Assembly: GCA_026874595.1 (NCBI GenBank)
Contig: CM049316.1
Span: forward strand, 53,765,676-53,829,675
Direction of reading: 5' to 3'
Source: Sipunculus nudus
Taxonomy: Eukaryota > Annelida > Sipuncula > Golfingiida > Sipunculidae
Length of the DNA: 64,000 nt
Shown piece by piece: positions 57,748 to 64,000 of the stretch (its first letter is position 1; each line of letters starts with the position of its first letter). The notes beneath the pieces are model-generated. The model had not been told where the DNA came from and searched no databases. It was given only the letters and a program-made list of their open reading frames with translations. Both the position numbers and the translations under genes were made by a program.

Positions 57748-60567
57748 GTAGGTGTCCGGAGAACTCCTCCGTAACCGCTGGGCGGAATTTTCCGAAACCC
57801 GGGATTATGTTCGGGTCACATGTGAACTGCTGCGCCCCGATTTTGTTTTGACCTCTGACCTTTCCTCTGCGCTCTGCGTCCGTTTGTGCGTCTGTTTCCA
57901 CACATAAACCCACATATCTCGGGAACCGTTTGACCGATCAGGAAAATTTTTTTGCACAAATGTAGCCCTCGGAGAGCTTTATAACATACACCAAAAATGG
58001 TGGCGCCACCTGCAACCATGTTTGCACAGTGTCCATCTGTTCGTCTGCCTTGGGTTAAAATCACTCATATCTCTGCAGTGACTTGACTAATTCACCTGAA
58101 ATTCGGCATGCGCAAACATCCTGGATAGCTTTTCTGATTTTATGACAGGTGGCGCCACCTACATTCACGTTGACGCTGCAGACATCCAAGCTCATATCTC
58201 GGGAACCGTTTGACCGATCAGGAAAATTCTTTTGCACAAATGTAGCCCTTGGAGAGCTTTATAACATACACCAAAAATGGTGGCGCCACCTGCAACCATG
58301 TTTGCACAGTGTCCATCTGTTCGTCTGCCTTGGGTTAAAATCACTCATATCTCTGCAGTGACTTGACTAATTCACCTGAAATTTGGCATGCGTATACATC
58401 CTGGATAGCTTATCTGATTTTATGACAGGTGGCGCCACCTACATTCACGTTTACGCTGCAGACATCCAAGCTCATATCTCGGGAACCGTTTGACCGATCA
58501 GGAAAATTCTTTTGCACAAATGTAGCCCTTGGAGAGCTTTATAACATACACCAAAAATGGTGCCGCTACCTGCAACCATGTTTGTACAGTGTCCATCTGT
58601 TTGTCTGCCTTGGGTTAAAATCACTCATATCTCTGCAGTGACTTGACTAATTCACCTGAAATTTGGCATGCGTATACATCCTGGATAGCTTTTCTGATTT
58701 TATGACAGGTGGCGCCACCTACATTCATGTTTACGCTGCAGACATCCAAGCTCATATCTCAGGAACCGTTTGATTGATCAGGAAAATTTTTTTGCACAAA
58801 TGTAGCCCTTGGAGAGCTTTATAACATACACAAAAAATGGTGGCGCCACCTGCAACCATGTTTGCACAGTGTCCAGCTGTTCGTCTGCCTTGGGTTAAAA
58901 TCACTCATATCTCTGCAGTGGTTTGACTAATTCACCTGAAATTCTGCATGCTTATACATCCTGGATAGCTTTTCTGATTTTATGACAGGTGGCGCCACCT
59001 ACAATCAAGTTTACGCTGCAGACATCCAAGCTCATATCTAGGGAACTGTTTGACCAATTGGGCCAAAATTTTGCATGTGTATAGTTCTCACAAAGCTCTT
59101 TATCATACGCTTAACTGGTGGCGCCACCTGCAACCCTTTTTTGCACAGCGTCCATCTGTTTGTCTGCCAAGGGCAAAAATCACTCATATACAATATAGTG
59201 GTTTGACTTATCTGCCTTAAATTTTGCATATGTATACAACTTGGACGGCTTTCTGGATTTTTTGGTAGGTAGCGCAAGCTACATACACAATTTGGCTGCA
59301 GACATCCATGCTGATATGCAACACTTCACCCGTTCCACTCTGATTTAGGCGGATACAAGTAGTCGCTTGTCGACTACCCGTATTCTAGTTCAATTTTCTA
59401 TTTACATTGCTAATTGTGTAGACCTCAAATTATAAAGGATACAACAGAGGGAACATCAAGGTACACAGAGACACAGAGTGTCAACAACTTTATACAAGGG
59501 TTGTATAAGGGGTGTATAACAGGGCTACCAGTCGACAAATATGTAAAAGAAGCAGCTAATTTTTCTTCCTGAAAATGCACATATAAAACATGGATCGTTT
59601 CAGCAGATACAGATTCACAATTACAAGTTCCATCTCATCAGAAATGTTTTTATTTCTAACAAAAAAATAAACTAGTTGAAGTAAATATATGTTTATCTTA
59701 TATATAACACCTGTGAAGTGAATATGACACTTACCTCATCAACATCTTGCTGGAAGCCTACTGGATTTGATATAGCATCAGATATTTCATTGGCAATCTC
59801 CTGCTGTTCAGCAACATCATCCATCAAGTTGTGGACATCATCAACATCCCTGTGAAAATCAACGACACTTTTAATGATACTGGTCCAGCACTAGGCCTAA
59901 GACTGGGAAATTCTACTACAGAAGGATGAATATTATCAAATAATAAGTATAATATGATTTGTTAAGCCTGCAGGATTTAAGTAATTCTATTTATACAAAT
60001 ATACTTGCTGACACACATTCCTTAGTTGTAGCCTGTTATTAGGACTTCAGATGAGTTTTCATTCGTTTCTGGATCTAAATCTCTTCTAGCTGTAGCCGGA
60101 TGATAGGATTATTTTGGCAAACTACTATTCTGGTTTATAGGCAAAACAAAATATTAACTTATTCCTGGTGCATTTAGATCGATACATAATTTTATTTTAC
60201 ATCAATATTCATTGTAAACATGTCACTGGCATCATTTACATAGCACTGCTGGACTCTGCCACCTTAAGAATATTACTCTTGGGATTAAAATAATGTTCAA
60301 GTGATTTTTAACAATTTTCAGCTGTCATATTTGCCCTACTTACAGATTTTCATAAATCTGATATATATTGATGCCGAGCATAAACCTACATATTTTTATG
60401 AGCAGTTTTGAGGGCTTTAGCTGCATCGCCCATGACCCTGAGGACCTCTGTGTTGGTGCTGGCATTCTCCAGGGCTTCCCTTTGGTATTCAATTGTTGAC
60501 AGTGTTCCATCAATCTGCTGTAACTGTTTCTCGTATCTCTTCTTTCTCTTCAGAGCCATCAGAGCCA
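47405..60567 (-). CDS. CHMP4: CHMP4, Snf7-type ESCRT-III subunit, N-terminal exon outside the window
   Basis: Four minus-strand exons (60390-60567, 59735-59849, 47903-48023, 47405-47466) join in frame into about 158 residues. They cover the Snf7 core (RKKRYEKQLQQIDGTLSTIE, YQREALENASTNTEVLRVMG), the region DVDDVHNLMDDVAEQQEIAN with EISDAISNPVGFQQDVDEDE, the acidic helix LMAELEELEQEELDEKLLQ, a proline-rich linker, and the C-terminal MKELEAWAS, the short helix that binds the Bro1 domain of ALIX in CHMP4 proteins. CHMP4 polymerises on membranes in multivesicular body sorting, cytokinetic abscission and membrane repair. The family has about 70-75 more residues at the N-terminus; no exon for them was found up to 64000. 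A vertebrate a/b/c assignment is not meaningful here. Confidence 0.95.
47903..48023 (-). CDS. CHMP4: CHMP4 penultimate exon
   Basis: Acceptor TTTCCTTAAG, donor CAG/GTAAGT. It encodes DELMAELEELEQEELDEKLL, QVGPSPAQNLPSVPTADPSS and one base of a split valine codon. Confidence 0.95.
48107..50028 (+). mobile_element. Stack of family B 5' ends
   Basis: Start motifs occur at 48110 (GACCCATGGGTAACCTTGCT), 48451 (ACAAGGGACCAATGGGTCAT) and 48690 (ACAAGGGACCCATGGGTCAC), each followed by different lengths of body before the next start, with no 3' hairpin end between them. The last matches the 42721 copy closely (TTGTGTGGTAATAAATATAAGC). Confidence 0.8.
50029..53157 (+). mobile_element. Family B copy from 5' motif to 3' hairpin
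   Basis: It starts ACAAGGGACCCATGGGTCAC, GGCGCTCAGCTGATCGTGAT. The 3' end has GACGGACGGACGGACGG, GGACGACGAACAATGGACC and ACTATAGCTCAGATGACTTA followed by TAGTCAGCTGAGC, then TTAT instead of TAAAAA. The interior holds parts of more than one copy, so this may not be one insertion. Confidence 0.65.
53158..54458 (+). mobile_element. Family B 3' portion
   Basis: Body sequence similar to 44050-45356 ends in CATCCGGACAGACGACGGAC, ACGACTATAGCTCAGATGAC and TCATAGTCAGCTGAGCTAAA. No 5' motif is present at its start. Confidence 0.75.
54459..55872 (+). mobile_element. Family B 3' portion with unassigned upstream part
   Basis: From about 55150 the sequence follows the family B distal body and ends GACGGACGGACGGACAATGG, ACGACTATAGCTCTGATGAC, TTATAGTCAGCTGAGCTAAA. 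The part 54459-55100 (CTTACATTAGATCCTAATAT, GGGGGAGAGAGAGAGAG) resembles 55874-55911 plus 56417-56900 and is a separate duplicated block. Confidence 0.65.
55912..56416 (+). mobile_element. Family E hairpin-ended element, about 505 bp, with empty site nearby
   Basis: The left end is CAAGAGCACTGCAAATGTGC followed by TTTATACGCCCG, the right end GGGTATACCATAATACTCAT, GTCATGAGACTGGGGTATAC. GCAC..GTGC and CTCATG/CATGAG form end hairpins. The core has three diverged units of roughly 110-150 bp containing GACCTNATTAAATATGCATG and GCGAGATA. The flanks ATTTCATAAAC and AAATGTGTGAATGTAATTAA are contiguous, without the element, in the duplicated block at about 54494-54528. Confidence 0.8.
57000..57484 (+). 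mobile_element. Family B 3' portion, decayed
   Basis: GCATTATGTTCAGGCCCATA and the TTAGGCAGTCTTGAAGTGTA body lead to GGACCATGACTGAAGCTCAG, ATGACTTATAGTCAGCTGAG and CTAAAAA. The ACGG tract is lost (GAATGGATGGCTTGCCAGATG). Confidence 0.75.
57661..59393 (-). mobile_element. Family A element, longest and most regular copy, about 1.73 kb
   Basis: Hairpin GTATCCGCC AAAAC..GTTTTGCGGATAC starts the copy, followed by a CCG run of about 42 bp (57706-57747). Palindromes lie at 57999, 58148, 58279, 58428, 58559 (decayed), 58708, 58839, 58988 and 59117, alternating 149 and 131 bp, that is four 280-bp units. The far end is GGCGGATACAAGTAGTCGCT, TGTCGACTACCCGTATTCTA; GTAGTCG/CGACTAC is a hairpin. Frames reading MAPPTFT are repeat shadows. 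Confidence 0.93.
59735..59849 (-). CDS. CHMP4: CHMP4 internal exon
   Basis: Acceptor GATTTTCACAG, donor GAG/GTAAGT. The exon starts with the last base of a methionine codon and encodes DVDDVHNLMDDVAEQQEIAN and EISDAISNPVGFQQDVDE, phase 0 at its end. Confidence 0.95.
60390..60567 (-). CDS. CHMP4: CHMP4 internal exon (Snf7 core)
   Basis: Acceptor TTTTTTCTGTTAG, donor AT/GTAGGT. The first two bases complete a codon (probably valine). It then reads ALMALKRKKRYEKQLQQIDG, TLSTIEYQREALENASTN, TEVLRVMGDAAKALKTAHKN and splits the next methionine codon. An ATG inside is not the start, because the upstream helix of the family is missing. Confidence 0.95.
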
Positions 60568-60966
60568 CTAACAGAAAAAAAAATATGACATTAAAAGATC
60601 TAATACCATTTCCACAATACACTGTCAAGTATATAACATGGAATGATTTCATATGCTACTATTTTGCCTATCAGATGATTGTATTGGAGACTTATGACCA
60701 ATTGGTCCCTAGTAAGTTGTTTACTTATTTATTATGTCGCATGTGATTACTATATGCAAATTATCTATAAAATGACATTAAAAACTTAAATGTCACATTT
60801 ATCCTTCACATGCTCCCTGATCTCTCCCATTAGAACTTGGGTGTGGGGCTGATAAGGCAAAACATGTGGCTGCAGTCATGTAAGTTAGTCATGTTTTGCA
60901 TAAGTAAGAATATCAATCAGTTGGTCACCAAAGTTAGTTTTGTCACCAATTTACATTTCATTTTGG
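60568..60966 (-). other. CHMP4 intron, upstream part
   Basis: No exon for the CHMP4 N-terminus (family pattern KKHGTKNKR at its end) was found here or further up to 64000. Nothing else recognised. Confidence 0.4.
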
Positions 60967-60969
60967 TAA

Positions 60970-62969
60970 GGCGTAAAAAAAAAGGTCTTTGTTTCCGGTT
61001 ACCCGACCGACCCTTGATTTACTGTGCGACCCTAAAATTTTTAATTGGATTCTGATTGCAAAACCAGTAAAAGTCGAGGTTTGCATGTGGAATTTTTAGG
61101 TGAAGTACAACTTAATGTCGACAACTTTAATCTGTCATACAGATACAAACTACGATGTCCTGAAATCGTCACTGACAGTTCAAATATACCCGTGAAAACG
61201 GCGTGTGGAAGGTCATATTCATAAGCAGGTTCGTCAGCTTAGAACGTAGTTCTGCGCAACAACTTTTTTTTAAATTTATAGGAAGCAGATAAATATCAAA
61301 AGTGTTCCACTGGAGAAATAAGCAGCTTCTTTCAAGCTATGAACGTGGCCTCCCCCGCAAATGTCTGATCACAGGCGCTTGAATCGCTATTTGTGTTGAT
61401 ATTGGCTTGAATAGTGTTCAATTTAGCTTAACAGCAATCCCCTGCCGTTTAATGAACTTTAAACCATGATATATCGCTTGCCGGTACTTGTTTATTTAAC
61501 AAATACACAAGGCCGGCATCCAAGTCTGCGGACGGGTAGCCGATAACACAAGAAATCAATTGAAATTCCCAAATATTTCAAAGATTTTTGAGGGAAGAAA
61601 CTTAGTCGTTAAATGGCCAGTTCTTCTTTCTATAAAAGCATCAACAATTCCAATACACACAGTGTACCACTTGTTATGAGCTCTTATTTGTAACTAGTCT
61701 GCATCCATTAAGCAGCTGTTACCCCAAACAAGGAAATCCCCATGTATCTTGGTCAGCAGTAAGGATTCCCCCCTGGAACTCAACACCTGATTGGTTGATA
61801 ATGATGGAAATAGTAATCTAGGATTAATCTGTCTGTTTGTCGCTTAATGGATACAGACTTGTCCGCAGACTTGGATGCCGGCCTTGTGTATCTATTATAT
61901 AAACAAGTACCGGCAAACAATATAACATGGTTTACAGCTCATTAAACAGTAGGGGATTGTTGTTAAGGTAAATTGAACACTATTTAAGCCAATATCAACA
62001 CAAATAGCGATTCAAGCCCCTGTGGTCTGATAGCCGTGACCCGCCTGAGAACTGATTCGAGATCGTTCAAATTTGCCCTAAGCTCCGAAAATTTGCATCT
62101 TCCGTAAGCCCTCTTTAATGGCCCGCTTGTATGCACGGTCGCTAGTCGGCAATATTCGGAATTCAGTGCCGTCTTCAGCTATGCAAATGAGTTGAAATGA
62201 ACCAATGACATGACGTTTCGTCACTGCATGTTACTGTGGTTACCTATTCGGGTACATATGTACCCGTATTTGTTCTGTCAATGATCACCTGAAACTGCGC
62301 TCGGGCGCTGGCAGGAGTAAAAACAAAAGATTTAATGAACGTTGGCCGGTCATGTCACGAAAAGTTAAACGCAAATTTGGCGGTCACACGTGGTGATCAT
62401 TCATTTTTGGCGATATTTTTTTTATATAACGGCGGTAAATGATAAGAGCATATTCATAACTGCGATGTCCAATTTGACACCCGCAAATTGGCGATGTACA
62501 TTTCTGATTTTAAACAAGTATACCGATGTTATGATCACTTTATTTTCCCCCAACTTAATGCGTGCGTACTACATCATGGTTCAACAGTGTCATTTCGCAA
62601 TTTCTGAGGGCGAATGAATGGCCGGCCGCTCATGTTAGCCTAAGAAGGTAAACCTGTCTGATCGCCAACTTTAATTATTTGTCAGCGACCAGCTGATCAT
62701 TCCTTGAAAGTTACTTCGCTTCACTTCTTATAAGATATTGAACAAACACCTATTTCTCAAAGAGAAAATGGTTCTAATGGGTCAATATTTGATCATACTG
62801 TACACGGATCGGCACAGATATGCATTAACATAATTCTATTTACCATTTTATTCTGAAAATATGTCGCATAAACTGAATAAAAAAAAATTAAAAAAAAAAA
62901 AAATTCCCGACCTACCTACCCTATTTTTCTCTGGCGTGTAATCGGAAACAAAGACCTTTTTTTAAAGCC
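60970..62969. mobile_element. 2.0-kb TIR element with internal foldback arms, TAA duplication
   Basis: The left end is GGCGTAAAAAAAAAGGTCTT and TGTTTCCGGTTAC; the right end on the other strand is GGCTTTAAAAAAAGGTCTTT and GTTTCCGATTACACGCC. TAA flanks both sides (60967-60969, 62970-62972). A three-base TAA duplication with GGC-type ends fits the PIF/Harbinger superfamily. No transposase was recognised in the short frames, so it is a non-autonomous copy. It lies in the intron of CHMP4 upstream of 60567. Confidence 0.8.
61363..62034. repeat. Long inverted repeat inside the 2.0-kb element
   Basis: Arms at about 61363-61533 and 61861-62034 are inverted copies. Left words are CACAGGCGCTTGAATCGCTA, GCCGGTACTTGTTTATTTAA and CAAGTCTGCGGAC. 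Right words are GTCCGCAGACTTGGATGCCG, ATAAACAAGTACCGGCAAAC and CAAATAGCGATTCAAGCCCC. The roughly 330-bp spacer holds a further small inverted pair, TCTGCATCCATTAAGC at about 61698 and GCTTAATGGATACAGA at about 61842. Confidence 0.9.
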
Positions 62970-62972
62970 TAA

Positions 62973-63578
62973 ATCATGGTAAATAAAATAAATTACATTT
63001 CACATATTGATGGGATTGTTATTCATTTGTTAATAATAAAGCAGGTTTTCAAATGACGTTGAATTTGCTTATTATCACTGTAAATGAACAATAGAAGCAA
63101 ATTTCCAACAACAATTTGTTTCACATAATATTAAAACTTTGCTCAAGTCGGCCTCAAACCTACTATGCCAGCCGCCAGTGCCCAGTGGCAGGCAATTTCA
63201 GCCACAAGCTCAAGTGAGCCACAAACTGGCACTGACCCTGTCTGGCCAACCATATGAAATGAAGAGCACTATTTCAGTCTTGGTGCCCATTATCACTAAT
63301 AAAAGCCTGTAGAATGGAGTATTTTTTGGCTCCCTTTGCCTCCATCTGCATTTAAAAGAATTGAGGGGGACCTTTCATTATAATTTAAAAAAAAACTTTC
63401 ATCAAACTTGGAATTTTTAGTGCTGCTAGTATTATAATATTGTTCCTGCCATTCCTATAAAAGACTATTTTTTCCCCCAACAGAAACTTGTGTTGCATTT
63501 TACTACCATGCTTATAACTGACACATATATATTTATAACCCTACCTCACAAAAACTGGCAAACTCCCTCAAACAGAAA
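62973..63578. other. Unassigned sequence, probably CHMP4 intron
   Basis: CAAGCTCAAGTGAGCCACAA and GCCAGCCGCCAGTGCCCAG form a slightly G/C-richer patch near 63170-63240. No exon or element end was identified. Confidence 0.3.
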
Positions 63579-64000
63579 CAAGGGACCCATGGGTCACGGC
63601 GCTCAGTTGTTATATATGATAAAAAATTTGATTTGGGAAAGAGGCATATGCTGGTTTTGTGTGGTAATAAATATAAGCTTTATTATGAGTTGTTGGTGTT
63701 TAGCTTATGTATGATTTTGATAGTATCTTTGGAGACAGGGAAGAGGATTGATTTCATTTATTTTATTAACAAATGGAGTGCTATTGTCACACAGATTTTG
63801 ACTTGGCCATATAACTTATAAGCACCACATATAATAAAAGAGTTTAACTATTTATTAAAATTTAATAACAAATATTGTGCCAATATAATTTTTATTAAAA
63901 ATAATAAGAGAATCATATGATTTTTGAAATAAAACATAACTGAAATAATTATTAAAATAATATTATAGAATATATGCATTCATGAATACATTTTGAAAGT
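63579..64000 (+). mobile_element. Family B 5' portion, cut by the window end
   Basis: ACAAGGGACCCATGGGTCAC, GGCGCTCAGTTG opens the copy. It follows the 42721 and 48690 copies closely (TTTGTGTGGTAATAAATATA, GAGACAGGGAAGAGGATTGA) to the end of the window. Confidence 0.88.

Larger units (their letters stand above)
48024..59734 (-). other. 11.7-kb CHMP4 intron filled with repeats
   Basis: The neighbouring introns are 540 and 436 bp. Almost all of this one is family B (48107-57484), family E (55912-56416) and family A (57661-59393) sequence. The stretch nearest the 59849 exon (59394-59734) has no recognised repeat. Confidence 0.85.

Noticed and set aside
57692-58641. Frames beginning MAPPTFT and MGLCVETDAQTDAE, repeated at many sites
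   Set aside because: They recur wherever the family A monomer occurs, in both orientations and with different ends; they follow the palindrome and not a conserved protein.
60837-64000. Search for the CHMP4 first exon
   Set aside because: No minus-strand segment encoding the expected N-terminal helix with a donor was found; the region is largely the 2.0-kb TIR element and unassigned sequence.

Overview
The window reads as a stretch of an animal nuclear genome, most probably a mollusc (bivalve or gastropod). The reasons are AT-rich sequence, spliced genes with GT/AG introns, many short tandem arrays, and dense non-autonomous repeats with terminal hairpins next to ACGG-type microsatellites. The species cannot be named from sequence alone. 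No prokaryotic gene organisation, CRISPR array, rRNA or tRNA gene was seen. Two genes are firmly recognised. The first is MPHOSPH6 (M-phase phosphoprotein 6, nuclear RNA exosome cofactor) on the + strand, complete in five exons at 14984-21389 and 164 codons by hand assembly. The second is CHMP4 (Snf7-type ESCRT-III subunit) on the - strand at 47405-60567, missing its N-terminal exon, which probably lies beyond 64000. A third gene on the - strand is represented by two in-phase exons (949-1101 and 4295-4373) of uncertain identity, perhaps Tudor-like, and possibly a 5' exon near 11061. MPHOSPH6 and CHMP4 converge tail to tail; the third gene and MPHOSPH6 diverge. Layout: 1-4400 holds the fragmentary - strand gene, decayed palindromic monomers and a 28-bp minisatellite. 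6766-9592 is a hAT DNA transposon with an 8-bp target duplication and a transposase broken by one in-frame stop. 9600-14980 is mostly unremarkable AT-rich sequence with one small TIR element and two 20-bp perfect palindromes. 14984-22365 is MPHOSPH6, with a different tandem array in each of introns 1, 2 and 3. 22950-29490 holds palindromic-monomer elements, two decayed non-LTR retrotransposon pieces and a long TA run. 29490-45800 is almost entirely nested hairpin-ended repeats. 47405-60567 is CHMP4, whose 11.7-kb intron is packed with the same repeats. 60970-62969 is a 2.0-kb TIR/foldback element with a TAA duplication. The most notable signals are four. A 53-bp array in MPHOSPH6 intron 2 copies the exon-3 splice acceptor and the first exon bases about 29 times, many copies carrying an in-frame stop. 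A 12-bp palindrome GGTGGCGCCACC recurs about thirty times, in the best arrays with a strict 130/150-bp alternation. Four separate repeat families share the same end architecture (subterminal inverted motif, tandem core, end hairpin), resembling Helentron-type non-autonomous elements. One of these families also has a paralogous empty site inside the window. For the reader: family A means the GTATCCGC-hairpin elements with palindromic core; family B means the elements starting ACAAGGGACCCATGGGTC and ending TCAGCTGAGCTAAAAA; C and D are looser palindromic monomer groups; E is the element at 55912-56416.
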